Source: Perca fluviatilis (taxonomy: Eukaryota; Chordata; Actinopteri; Perciformes; Percidae). Taken from it: 64,000 nucleotides of DNA. The notes below the pieces were generated by a model. The model had not been told where the DNA came from and did not search any database. It worked only from the letters and a program-made list of their open reading frames with translations. The stretch covers positions 29,583,934-29,647,933 of the forward strand of contig NC_053121.1 of NCBI RefSeq assembly GCF_010015445.1, given 5' to 3'. The position numbers were made by a program, and so were the translations under genes. This document shows, piece by piece, positions 24,551-35,289 of this stretch. Positions within the stretch are counted from its first letter, which is position 1, and every line of letters starts with the position of its first letter.

Positions 24551-24978
24551 ACAGAACAACAGGCATCACCATCCCTCGCTAGTGTGGCTAAAAATCTGAG
24601 AGGAAAGTTTGGGGTTTTGCAACCAAAAAAAGCTTCAAGAACTTGCAGTTGACAGTGTGATTTGCAACAACAAAATGCATATAGACATAAATCAGTGCTA
24701 TTGATGTTTTAACCATTTAAACATCTGTCTTGTATTATGACACATTGAAGAAACCACACACTGTGATTGCTTTTCAATCCATTGATTCTTCTGCAAAAAC
24801 ATAATCAGAAAAGAGTTGTGAAAGTCAAACTGTTCACATGACCTGGGCCAGTCATCCTGTCTGTACTATACCAGGTGTGCTGTCAGCTATTGCGTCTGAC
24901 ATTTGTTATCTGTTGAAAACATCTGGTTTCAGTATCCACTCTCAGAAGAAGAGAAAGAGCGAGACTCGTACTGTAGTT

Positions 24979-25016
24979 GGGGGAGAGGGAGGTCGGGGGG
25001 GGCGGGGGGGGGGGGG
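24979..25016 (+). repeat. G-run tract with G-quadruplex potential
   Basis: The plus strand reads ggggg-aga-ggg-aggtc-gggggggg-c-ggggggggggggg, that is four or more G runs of at least three with loops of seven or fewer. This satisfies the usual G-quadruplex pattern. The long terminal G homopolymer may be a sequencing difficulty. Confidence 0.85.
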
Positions 25017-25019
25017 TAG

Positions 25020-26518
25020 AGATTTTCTCATTGGAAAGACTCATGTCATGTTTTCATCTTCACCACAAACTTCTGCCTCCAAAAAAAAAGCATTTTTTTA
25101 TACCCAGTGTTTACGGAGAAACCACACCAGTGCATTGCTGTGAAATGAGTCGTCATATCAGCCGTGCCTGACAGGGAAGCTCTCCTTCCCCCCGGCACAA
25201 GAGGAGCGGAGCTCTCTCTGGTCTCTGCCACTGTAATGGAGGCTGTTGACAGAAGTAGAGACAGGCAAACATATGTTCCCTCCAAAATACAGGAGGGGAG
25301 AGCCTTCTTGTTTTCAAAGAGGCCATTATCGCAGCAGTGTATCGCCACTCCTCACTGTTGTTTGAGGAGGGGTTGTCTCACGGTCTCCTCCTGGTCCCAG
25401 CTGAAACTGTCACTGTCAACCAATTGAAACCATCTTCCTCTGGTGCACCAACCGGTGCGCACACACAGACACACATTTACCCACTCCCATGCACAGGACA
25501 CACACACACACACAGATGAAGCCACATACAGAATTAGCTGATTATATGTCACCAAATTATAGTAGAGTTAGCTGGGAAGCATTGTTAAATGTGAGATGAA
25601 ATAAATGTTTTGTAGTTTGATTATGAGTAATAACATGTACTTTGGAATGCAAAACATTTCAAAATGAAGTCAAAGTGATGAGATTATATTGGAGTTGTAC
25701 TCTACAATACTGATTACCTTATGAAACAGGTAATCTTCTAAAATTATGAGATAAAAAGTAATTCCCAGATGCTCACCCACTCCTACAAAGCTGCTCCACA
25801 CATGCACCCAGCGCTGATGTTACACACATGCAGAGGAGCCTATTACCACAAAATGACAAACTAAATATTTGGGGAGGGTGATATCATTCTGGTAGGCCTC
25901 ATTACCATAGTCTGAAGCTCAAATGCAGTTTCAAAGACTCAAAACTCCCATCTCCATTGATCTGCCAACATGCAGAGTCTGTCCTCCAACTGCCACAGCC
26001 ATGCTAAAGCAATTTGTTTCTTATATTGCTTTTGGAAGCCAATATGTTTTAATTAAGGGAATACATAAGCGAAAACAACACCATAAATAATCGTCTTTCC
26101 ACACCCATGACAAAGGAATTTAGTCAGATCTTTCTTTCTCAGGCATGGCATACATACTTAATGAACTAAACCAAAGTGAAGGAGGAAAATATGGTTTCTC
26201 ATATACAGCGCATGTATATGTATATATGGAGAAAAGTAAAGAGGTGCCATGACTTCCTAAAGCTCATGGAATCTCTAAGTCTTTTTCCAGAAGCAAGCAA
26301 GGCAAGCAATCGTCCAGTTATATTTCCCAATAACCGTCGTATGGGTTGTGTCAACTGTGCAACCACATGGGGCCTCGTGGCACTGGGGGCCATGCGCCTG
26401 CCTGGTTTGCAATCATGCAGTTATTTTTTTTTTTTTACGTTCAATATTTTTTTATGCCTGTTCTTGACTCGATGTGCTCTAAAATGAAATTCTGGTTCAT
26501 CAAAAAATCTAAAAAATA
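25020..26518. other. Unassigned non-coding sequence
   Basis: No gene is supported. A CA-rich patch lies at about 25458-25514 (interrupted). 25780-26030 is unique, GC-balanced sequence. 26170-26400 carries antiparallel frames of 64 and 103 codons with no domain. A T homopolymer lies near 26425-26436. Confidence 0.45.
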
Positions 26519-26713
26519 ATGTTTTTGATGTTACGCCGTTACCATGGTTATGTTAGCACACCCTGCAAGAGTGTGAGCGAGGAAGGAGACGGGAGAAACA
26601 ATGTCAGCTACACAAGAGCGCGACCCATTTCGCAAATACTGGACTACAAAGACTTTATTGCTGAGTTTGCGGGCAAAAAGGCAAGAATAGTGACTTCACT
26701 TTATCCAGCATGG
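26519..26713 (+). other. Candidate 5' exon with consensus splice donor
   Basis: A 65-codon frame starts at 26519 and stays open to a perfect-looking donor, ATG|GTAAGTGG at 26711-26718; the frame's own stop is the TAA inside the donor. The segment is richer in CpG (acgccgtt, gagcgcgaccc, ggtcggacggccg just downstream) than its flanks. It also contains GTTACCATGGTTAT near 26531-26544, an imperfect RFX X-box-like word. An alternative ATG at 26600 in a different frame stops before the donor. No downstream exon was recognised, so this may be chance or the first exon of an unseen gene or of a transposon. Confidence 0.2.
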
Positions 26714-26719
26714 TAAGTG

Positions 26720-27720
26720 GGACGCTATATAAAGCTATAGAAAGAATAAAGTGACATGCAGCTGAGCTGCCATGCCGTAGGTCGGACGGCCGATTGTTTT
26801 GACAGCTAAATAGTCAGTTGACTATCTTAACAGCAAAATACAAATATCTCTGTGACAATGCCTTTCATCCTATCTATTTTGGAACACACACATGTCCACT
26901 TGGCATATTATAGTATTTTTGCGTCACTAATGCCCTTTATGACAGGGTGGAATCCTGTGCTTGTGTTCCTGTAATCTTAATAATGCTTATTTTGTACTGT
27001 ATGCTTATTGTATTGCTTTAAAAGAGTTGACACATTTCTAGGAACTTGGTTGACCTGGCAATGAAGTATTATATTATATTATTATTATATATATCTTTAA
27101 CTTTCATTTTATCATTTGAATTAAATGAAATAATTGTTTGAACAAGTGTACAGACCTTTGGGGAGAAAAAAACTATTTTTGCTGAGAGCCTTATGTCTTT
27201 TAGAAATTAGGTTTTCTTTGTGTTGACCAACTGCAGCCGATTTCCTTTTGCGAAGTTCAGTTTGGAGCCCCGCAGAGTTCTGACAGATTTGGTTTCCCCT
27301 GTAGATGTCTTGGCCTCCACATTTCCATACATACAGTGCAGTTTCATCATGGACTCATTTTAAAAGCTAAAACAAGCTTTTTTCTGGTTATGAGTCAGCT
27401 TGGGTAAATGGATTTTCCATCTTACTATTCATAAAGAGGGAGTATCTTTCCTCCATTCCCTGTGATGTCAAAGTACAGTCAGTCATACAGAGTGAGAGCT
27501 CTGTTGGCACCCATCGAATAGACAGTGTCGCCCCAAACCCAAAGGGTTTACATGTGTGTGTCCTCTTTGTTCAGAGACATCCAGCGGCATCTGGCAACAG
27601 TCAGTCCCCTTGTGCTACTTTATGGAGACAAGTGTGTTGTGTGATCAGGTTTCCCAAGCTTCATTTATTAAATTAAGTAATGCATCACTGTGATTTGTCT
27701 TGCTTTTTTTGCTCTTTTTT
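26720..27720. other. Unassigned AT-rich non-coding sequence
   Basis: No gene is seen. ATTATATTATTATTATATATA-type low-complexity DNA lies at about 27067-27095. 27220-27640 is unique and more balanced. Confidence 0.45.
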
Positions 27721-27955
27721 ATGGTGGTGGTGGTGGTGGTGGGGGGGGGGCATACGGCTAGGAAGATACAAGGCCTTTCATATTTTGAGACAGTGGAAAG
27801 GGAGGGAGAAAGACATATAGGGGCTGAGAGGAGTAGAGAAAGAGAGAGCTGGGAGAGATGGAGAAACAGGGAGAGAATGATAGAGAGGGAGAGGAAAAAG
27901 ATGGAAAGAAGCAAAAAAAGGAAAAGGGAGGGGAATACAGGCCCTCCTGCTCCTC
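27721..27955 (+). repeat. (GGT)n/G-run followed by a long polypurine tract
   Basis: 27722-27750 is (GGT)6-7 followed by ten G. From about 27780 to 27945 the plus strand is almost entirely A and G (gagagagctgggagagatgg, agggagaggaaaaagatgg), with few pyrimidines. Such homopurine-homopyrimidine mirror-like tracts can form triplex (H-DNA). The tract also explains the Arg/Glu/Lys-rich frames here. Confidence 0.85.
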
Positions 27956-28969
27956 TTCTCCTCCCTCTGTATCACCTCGGAGGGAGAAAACAACCTTCCG
28001 CCAGATCGTTTCTCATCATTTGTTCGATTTGTGCGGATCCTACTTTATTTTCATTAAAAATAACTCAGAGGAAGTGCTTTAAGTTGTACACCACCTGCCC
28101 TCCCTCCCTATGAATTTCCATATGCAGGCAAGTTAAAAACGCCTCCCTACAATATATTCTGTATCAAAGAACCTCGCAAATACAAACAAATACATATGAC
28201 TGAGCTATTGGTCACACACTCGTATGCCAAGTTTAAAAACAAAATTACAGTTCAACCTTACAAGATATTAAAATGTTTCCAGCAGGTCCCTCGTTGATGT
28301 TGATTGATTGAAATGTTGCTACGGTTACATGTGTATTTTGGAAAAGGGGATACAGGAATATGATCAATGGAAATCACCAGAAATTATTAATCCAATGCAA
28401 TGCAGTGCCAACCTGCACCCAGACCCATCACAGATGAACACAGTGCTCTGCTGTGTCTGACTGGTCACTGTCTGCTCTGTGCAGCCTTTTGACACGTCCA
28501 TCAATACGAACACTATTGACAATCATTTAGAAGGGAAGTGAAGACAAAGTGTAGTTAACTCATCATTTCAAATTAAATATGACTTGTTAACCACGTCAGA
28601 CGTTTGACTCGTGTACACGCGAAACGTAGAGTTACTTTACAAATTTGACAACCAAGCTGAATCCAATTTCAGAACATTTTAATGATGTTTGCATATATGG
28701 AAATGTAAAGCAGCTCAGTCAGTGGAGCTAGTGCTGAGAATATTGAAACATTAATCAAAAGGTGTTAAGGTGCCACTGGTTTGGGTGCTATCTTTTCTTA
28801 ATTGGATACGTACATGTGCTTGTTGTTGCAGCTTATATGTCTTTATTTGTTATAATTTCATCAATCAAAATGGTATAAGATTGTATTAATTCAACCCACA
28901 GTGCAGTGTTATATTTCCTGACAGGCTGCTGCTGCTGCGGGCGGCCACGTAGATGCCAGAGCATCATCC
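27956..28969. other. Unassigned non-coding sequence
   Basis: No gene is seen. 28080-28140 and 28390-28510 are unique, balanced patches. The rest is AT-rich. Confidence 0.45.
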
Positions 28970-29500
28970 CATTAGTTTGACTTTATTCTTATTCCCATCA
29001 GGTCTTTTGACTGTGAATGAGTATGAGAGGGAGGCCAAGAGGTCACTGGTGACTAATTTTCTGAGCACTCACAGATTGTGTAAGTAATGGAGCACTTATT
29101 GCATTCGCTCCCCCCATCACTGCAAACAAGCCCCAAAAAATCCATACAAATTCCCACACGTAAGATAGCGCCTTGGGAAGGGAGAAGTGGCCCATCTTTA
29201 AGATATAGCGAGCAGCATGGAATAGGCCTAATGTGCAATTTAAAATCAATATCTTTAAAAGAAAAATGCCTCTCCTACCTACGACAGCATCATCTAAATA
29301 TCAATAGGGCCTCTCGGTGCTTCAGAGAGAGCTGGGTGCGAGGAGAGACAGATCCGAGGTGCTTTGACCAAGGATTTCACACCGTCTATCCAGAGGAATC
29401 GGGTTCTCACTGCCTCTCTTTCAATTTTAATACAGTGCCGTACTTGGCGCATGAGGTTTAATAAAGCAGCACAGTGTCTGTCAAGCCAGGTGTAGCTTCA
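28970..29500. promoter_or_regulatory. CNE-like block
   Basis: Unique, balanced sequence with clustered AT-core and other words: ctaattttctgagcac near 29053, aaatcaatatctttaaaag near 29244, catctaaatatcaatagggc near 29291, tgacctttg-like tttgaccaagg near 29363. Frames in all directions (61-124 codons) overlap without a domain. Regulatory function is inferred only. Confidence 0.35.
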
Positions 29501-30364
29501 ATCCTTTCATATTCTAAGTAAATCCCAAAGAAAGGTGTTAAGGATACCAGCAGAAGAAGACAGGCAGGAAAAGAGGGAACCGAAGGGGGGTGGGCATGTT
29601 TTTTCTCATCTCTCATCTGCCCAAGGTACTATATTCTTTTTTTCCCCCTTTGCAATACTGTGGATTTCAAAGTAGTGTTATTTTGAACAATGTAGCTTCT
29701 GTGCATTTCATGCTGGAATTTACTGGATTTTCCCAAAGATGACCTGTGACTTTGTTTCTCCTACAAACCTGTGTTTTAACAAGGAAACATACCATATCAT
29801 CACTCAGAGAATCAATTGGCAATGTCTTCGACTTAAGTAGGATCATAATAAAATCATCAAATTCAAAGCAAACAATAAGAAGTTGTTCATGCCACCACAA
29901 ACCCTTTACATTCTCCTTTATTACCATTTAGCTGTCAAACGCTTGTGAACAGAAAATGAAAGCGACAGAAAGATAACTTTAAATATAGAAACATTTTCCC
30001 CTATTTAAACAGTTAGAGCTGATGGGTGGATATTTTTCATTTCATTTCAATTTCATCCAGCCAGGCCTTGGAAAATGTGCTATTTTAAAGAGGTAATTAA
30101 TGTCTCTGTCTTTGCCATGTCTTGTGTTTGCTCATCTGGATTCCATGGACAGGATTCCTCTGATAAGGCCGTCAGGAGTGGATAGAGAGAGAAAGGGAGG
30201 TGATGGAAACTCTCAGAACACACTGAACCACGATGGGAAGAAAGGAATGAAAATGTCTTAATTTCATCAAAATAATTTATACACAAAAGTAATCTATTTG
30301 TGGTTTCTCATATATCAGTCACATTGTCATTGCTGGTGTGGAGTCTTCATTGGTTTTACCTTTT
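29501..30364. other. Unassigned non-coding sequence
   Basis: No gene is seen. Overlapping antiparallel frames (29667-29931) have no domain. AT-rich unique DNA. Confidence 0.45.
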
Positions 30365-30538
30365 CCAATGTGGTAATTTGCTGCTTTTCTTTGTCTTATG
30401 TGATAGTAAACCTTTGGGATTTGAACAGTGTGGTAGACAAAACTTTTTGAATGCCATTTTTTCACTATTTTCTGAAGCTTTAAACCCTAAATGATGAGTC
30501 AATTCAGCAAATTAAATAATGATAAAAACAATTAGCTT
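30365..30538 (+). mobile_element. Truncated copy of TAGAGCTG-ended hAT-type MITE (family A)
   Basis: Motifs appear in the same order as in the family: GTGGTAATTTGCTGCTTTTC, TTTGTCTTATGTGATAGTAA, TTTGGGATTTGAACAGT, CACTATTTTCTGAAG, then AATAATGATAAAAACAATTAG. I recognise this as the interior and 3' part of a very common teleost repeat, also present at 33337-33641 (full length) and 42505-43053 (interrupted). The 5' end with TAGAGCTG is missing or too decayed to see. Confidence 0.7.
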
Positions 30539-32659
30539 AATTATTGCGCTATTTCAGGTGGTGACGGAAACTGAGTACTTTGTGAAGTGATTTCATGATG
30601 CACAACAGGCTGTAGAACAACACTAAACTTAAACTTCTTGAAGACTTGTACAACATGTTAATCTGCTAAAAGCTGTACGACATTCTGCTGTATCAGACAC
30701 AGCTGTCTTATTAATGGACTGCTTCGGCCAAGGTCGGGGGCTATAATGGCGACCCCTAGATGACCCTGGCTGCACTGGCCGGGGGTGAGTGGGGAGAGGA
30801 ATGATTGGTGCTCTGGTTTGAACTGGGCATTTAAGTTTATTGACACCAGATATGTTGTCTGTAAAGGTAAATATGTATTTCATGTCTTTGAAATTGGACT
30901 GGTCTTGCTTTAATCTTTCTAATCTTGAAAAATATCCAGAACAGGGTGTCTGAAAAATGCCTAAAATTGAAATTTTAACATTTGCATCTCAAAATGTGAT
31001 TTTTTTTTTTAAATGTCTTAATTACTTGTAACATATTACACATTATCTGTCATTCAAATCATGTTAAAATTATAACAGAATAGACTGTGTGCTCTGCTCC
31101 TGTTAGCGTGACAATGCTTGGCCCCTGGCCAACGACATGTTTTATTTAATAATGTGGGAATTTTCTACTGTTTTGCTTTCATTACAGTCTAGGAGGCTAA
31201 AGCTGAAAACAGAAACAGAAAGCCAGTTGCTTTAAAGCCTGAACTTTACGGCCCAACAACTGTCAGATGCAATATGAGCATCTGGATTCAAAAAAGGGAG
31301 GGTTTTTTAACAGGATGTCTGCTTAATGCAGTGGTATTCTTTCTTTTTCTCTCCTCTCTCAAAATGTGTGCCCTCTTTCTTGTATTCCTGAGTATACTGG
31401 AAGTCTAAAACTTTACTGGTGACCACCCATAACAACCTGGGACTATGCTAGCTCTGGGGTGCAGAGATTTAGGCTGCAAAGGAACTGAAGCCAAAAGCCG
31501 CAGGGGAGTATTTCCACGGCTGGGATGAAAAGTATGGCTCAGTCTTGGGAGTCACAGGGACACGGGGAAAGGGAGAAGAGGGAGGGAAGGGTAAGGAGGG
31601 GAAATTTATTTCTGTTCTCTTGCTCCTGGGCCAGTCCGCAGGCCCATGTATCAAAAAGACCACCGCAATCAGGAGACCTGAGTAATCTTCCGCAGATTTG
31701 GTGAAACAGCAAATGTGAAGACCGCTTCAGAAATAAATAATAATATTTGTCCTTACAAGTAACTCTGAGTGCAGCGATTACATTTTGATTTGTTGTCTGA
31801 ACAACGGGAGTGAATATGATTTGGGCAACCACGTATTTCCAAGAATTTTAGAACACAACCACCCTCCAGCAATTTAACAGTTTTCAACAGAGTTTCAGTC
31901 TTAGTACTAGATCAGTCTAAATACTGTAGAGCAATATTACAAAATGTAAAGGAGTCAAATTATGTTTTAGCTGAGTTAAAATATAAACCCATAGCCTACT
32001 GACGATAGTGAATCAGTTTTCCCCATAATCTTATAACCCAATATCTTGGTGGTTTTAAACGGATTCATTCCTGAAAGCTGCGATGAAAAGTGTCATTATG
32101 AATTAAATGTAAATTTCGGTCTTATTGACAAAAACAGGCAATTGATGTTGACGTTGTAACAAAGCCTAATTTCATGCCTGACACATTTTTCAATGAAAGT
32201 ATGAACAAGCGAGCAGCAAAGCAACGCACCACGGAGACAGCCACTGGCACGTGATGCATTCTGGGAGGGGCCAAGACCAGAGTCGTACTGTTTTTGCTCC
32301 AGTGACGAAAGATCAACATTTGTCTCACGGTATAGCGGATCACTGAGAAATTGAGTGAATTTCATCTGGGAGTCAGATTTCTTTGTCTTTCTTCTCCTTG
32401 CTCAAAAGCTGGATCCCAAAGCAGATGTGCCTCCGAGGCACGGGCCATCAGGTTGAAGGGCGCAGGCGGCGCTGAGAGTTGGTGTTAGGGTTAAATTTAG
32501 AGGTTGGAGGTCAGCTGAGGGCCAGGGTTATGGTCGGGTTGGGGTCGTGGTGAGGTCAAAGTATCGTACCCCCTTAGGGCAGCATTTAAGTGGTCACTGT
32601 TTACTTCTGTGTCCAGTTAGAGAAATGTCATCTAACATACTGCAACTATGAGGATGTTG
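30539..32659. other. Unassigned non-coding sequence with a G-quadruplex motif
   Basis: No gene is supported. On the plus strand, 31564-31601 (GGGGAAAGGGAGAAGAGGGA then GGGAAGGGTAAGGAGGGG) has at least five runs of three or more G separated by loops of 1-6, a strict G-quadruplex pattern. 32200-32560 is GC-balanced and unique, with GGTT/GGGTT-rich imperfect repeats around 32470-32560. AT-rich elsewhere. Confidence 0.5.
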
Positions 32660-32711
32660 GGTAACACTTTACTTGAAGGTATCTACATAAATGACCACAT
32701 GAACCCTAACC

Positions 32712-32746
<35 letters not shown>

Positions 32747-33286
32747 CTTCAAGGTTAAGTAACTCAGACAGTATTTATGCCCCCTTTAAAATGTTTTAAT
32801 TTTTGAGATTAAATAAGATGTTTTTAATATTGGGATAGAATTTATTTTGTATCGGGACGCCGGGCTATTTATTTATTTACACATATATATAACATTTATT
32901 TTATGATGTCTCTAGGAGAGACACCAGGGTAGTTGTGGAGGTGATCTTTTATATCTCCCGCTGTCCGTCCTGTCCAGTGGTTCTTTTAACCTGCTTTAAA
33001 TATCTGTCTTTTAAACAGCCTTTTTTTATATAACCGTTTTTATATAAGCTTTTTAAGGAGTTCTTTAAGTGTTTTATTCACACCAGTGGTCCCCTTGTGC
33101 CCCTCGCAGCACCCATTCTGGGCGCTGCGTTTTAACCAAAACCTAACCCTAACCCTAACTTGTTATGACAAAAAACAAATGACACTTACTGACAGAAGCG
33201 TTATGTCATGAACGTTTATGACTTGTTTATAATGTTTATGACACGTTCATGACAGTGTCATGTCACTCTTCAAGTAAAGTGCAACC
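32660..33286. mobile_element. Non-autonomous hAT-type element with 8-bp TSD
   Basis: The left end GGTAACACTTTACTTGAAG (32660-32678) is an inverted copy, with two mismatches, of the right end CTTCAAGTAAAGTGCAACC (33268-33286). The flanks are GGATGTTG (32652-32659) and GGATGTTT (33287-33294), an 8-bp target-site duplication with one mismatch, as expected for hAT. The subterminal right part carries phased words (cgttatgtcatgaacg, tgttcatgacagtgtcatg). Inside are a TA microsatellite (32714-32745) and two short telomere-like CCCTAA patches. No transposase is present. I recognise the GGTAACACTTTA end as a widespread fish repeat. Confidence 0.85.
32714..32745. repeat. (TA)n microsatellite inside the hAT-type element
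   Basis: About 16 TA units directly follow ccctaaccctaa. It probably expanded after the element inserted. Confidence 0.95.
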
Positions 33287-33336
33287 GGATGTTTTCGCAC
33301 TTTGTGAGAAACATGAAGAATATGCAGCAGTGTAAT

Positions 33337-33641
33337 TAGAGCTGAGACGATGAACCAATTAGTCGCTGGACAGAAAATTATTGGCAACTATTTTGATTTC
33401 AGTATTTCTTCCAGAAAAATGGTAAACATTTGCATGTTTCAGCTTCTCACATGAGATATATTTTCTGTATCATATATGATATAAAACTGATGATTGATGT
33501 TAATGTTGGCCGAATAAAACAATTTGAAGACGTTGTCTTTGGGATATTATGAAAGGAATCTTTCTCATTGACAAAACGTTTAATCAAAACAACAATTGGC
33601 AGATTAATCAATAATGAAAATAATCATTACTTGAAGCCCTA
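33337..33641 (+). mobile_element. hAT-type MITE, family A, near full length
   Basis: It opens TAGAGCTGAGACGATG (33337) and closes TACTTGAAGCCCTA (33641), so the last seven bases are an imperfect inverted copy of the first seven. In between come CAGAAAATTATTGGCAACTA, TTCAGCTTCTCACATG, GAATAAAACAATTTGAAGAC and GCAGATTAATCAATAATGAA, in the order of a common teleost repeat. The flanking octamers AGTGTAAT and TCTAAAAT agree at five of eight positions, consistent with a decayed target duplication. It starts only 51 bp after the element ending at 33286. It has no coding capacity. Confidence 0.8.
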
Positions 33642-34276
33642 TCTAAAATATATTGATTCATTTTTTTACTCTGCTAATAATAGTTATTTAAACAGGTCTT
33701 TCAGGACTGTGGGTGTTGTGATTGTGGGTTCTATCACACTTACAGTATATTACCAACATTCTCACTGGTTTCTAGCTTAAGAATGACTTATTTACCCCCC
33801 AATATGATTTACGTGAAATGCCAAAAGAAATATTATTGATGTTTCTATGGCATCTTGCACCAGTTGTTGCTGATGTCACCCTTGGCTTTCGCCACAATGT
33901 CTGGTTCTCCCCTGTTCTCAGAGGCTGCGGCATGCTGGGAAACCTTACACCGTCCAGAGGGAGACGTGGGATGAGTCTGTGCACATGTTTCATGCTGGGG
34001 GGCACAGACAGTGTGCCATATCAGACAGCTTCCCTGCCATGTCCTCCCTATACCACAGGACAGCAGTGGCTCCCAAAACCAAAATTATACTTGAGGCAAA
34101 GACAGCTAAACTAGTGCAGTCAGACTGAGGAATAGTCCAAAACACTATTTGGCCTGTGAGAACGGTTCAACATTGTGACAGTAAGTAGTGTTTATAGTGT
34201 TTCACATGCTTCTGTGCCAGACAAATCCAGTTAGTGCTTCCCTGAGTGGATAGACCAACAACATTATGTAACAGAT
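33642..34276. other. Unassigned non-coding sequence
   Basis: No gene is seen. 33818-34114 holds a 98-codon plus-strand frame with an overlapping minus-strand shadow. It has no recognised domain and no splice context. Confidence 0.4.
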
Positions 34277-34631
34277 TAGTCCATATCGACGACGATTCAT
34301 TTAGGAGATTGTTCCGGTGCCGTCAGAAAATCCGCCGGATGTCCCACAATTCGGATGTCATGGGCCGATGTCTCCGCAGCGTAAATCGGGACAGCTAGCT
34401 AGTCAACTTTTGAATGAGCACATGTTCCACCAAAACAAGTTCCTTCCCAAGGCTATTTTGCCGTGGCACGTTATTACGTTCGGTGCTTAGCCCCGCCCAA
34501 GACGATTGTGATTGGTTTAAAGAAATGCCAATAAACCAGAGCTCGTTTTTCTCCTATCCCGAAATGCTGTGTAGACTAGCCAGACCTTCCTCCGCAGCTC
34601 TGTGGAGGAAGGTCTGGCTATGCGAGACTAG
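34277..34631 (-). mobile_element. MITE-like fish repeat with terminal hairpin
   Basis: The ends are TAGTCC...GAGACTAG, short inverted termini. The flanking octamers TAACAGAT (34269-34276) and TGACAGAT (34632-34639) differ at one position, compatible with an 8-bp hAT-type duplication. Internal words in known order include attgttccggtgccg, atccgccggatgtcc, gttccaccaaaacaagttcc and gatagg-type cctatcccgaaatgctg. Near the right end is a perfect 17-bp stem (34577-34620, TAGCCAGACCTTCCTCC and its complement). I recognise it as a common percomorph repeat, here in reverse relative to the orientation I remember. Confidence 0.75.
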
Positions 34632-35289
34632 TGACAGATTGATATAAAGAAAGTTTGATATTCTGTGAATTTTAAGTTAAATGGGAGATAAGATAACTTG
34701 TGTTTACTGATATAATGAGTGTAGAAATAGAAGGAAACCGCTGTTTACTGAAAATGTTAACTGGCTTGTAAAAGGTTAAGGAACTGCCTCAGGCAGCAGT
34801 ATTCAAGGTTGCAAAGAAACAGGACAAAAATATTCCTCCAATTCATTATCTCCTTTCTATACCATCTCTCTATTGTATTAGGAAATCCAACCAGGGGCAT
34901 TCTCAGGCTTTGGGAGGCTTAAGATCTCATAAAATCAACTGTCACCTGCTTAGTTATTGGGTGCTTACAAATAACCAAGATGCATAACTTGAGAAAGTAC
35001 CAGTCCCCTAAACCCTTTCCAGCAGGAAGAAAATAAGCTCCTTTCAATGCATTATTAATATTTTGCCTAAACTCAGTCTGGACCGAACAGCGAACTGGAT
35101 TAGCCAAAGGAATTTAATATAAAATTCATGCCTTCTCTCTTTTTCTCTCTCACAGATATATTCGGTCTGTTGTTAGTTAGACAGCCACGGCATTCCTCCG
35201 AGCTCTGACAGACTCAACATATGACAGCGAGGGTGGGAGCAGAAAGTGTGTGGCCCCGCTGACTGCCATGTGTTGTCATTTAAAATGAT
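34632..35289. other. Unassigned non-coding sequence
   Basis: AT-rich unique DNA, no gene. A ctctctttttctctctcacag run at about 35132-35153 resembles a splice acceptor, but no open exon follows with a matching donor. Confidence 0.4.

Noticed and set aside
27700..28113. Arg/Glu/Lys-rich plus-strand frame of 137 codons
   Set aside because: Caused by the homopurine tract; the minus strand gives a matching Ser/Leu/Pro shadow.
33140..33160. Interstitial telomere repeat (CCCTAA)n
   Set aside because: Only about three units, located inside a hAT-type element, so not a chromosome-end relic.
35132..35153. Acceptor-like polypyrimidine run ending in cacag
   Set aside because: No open exon with a matching donor follows within a reasonable distance.
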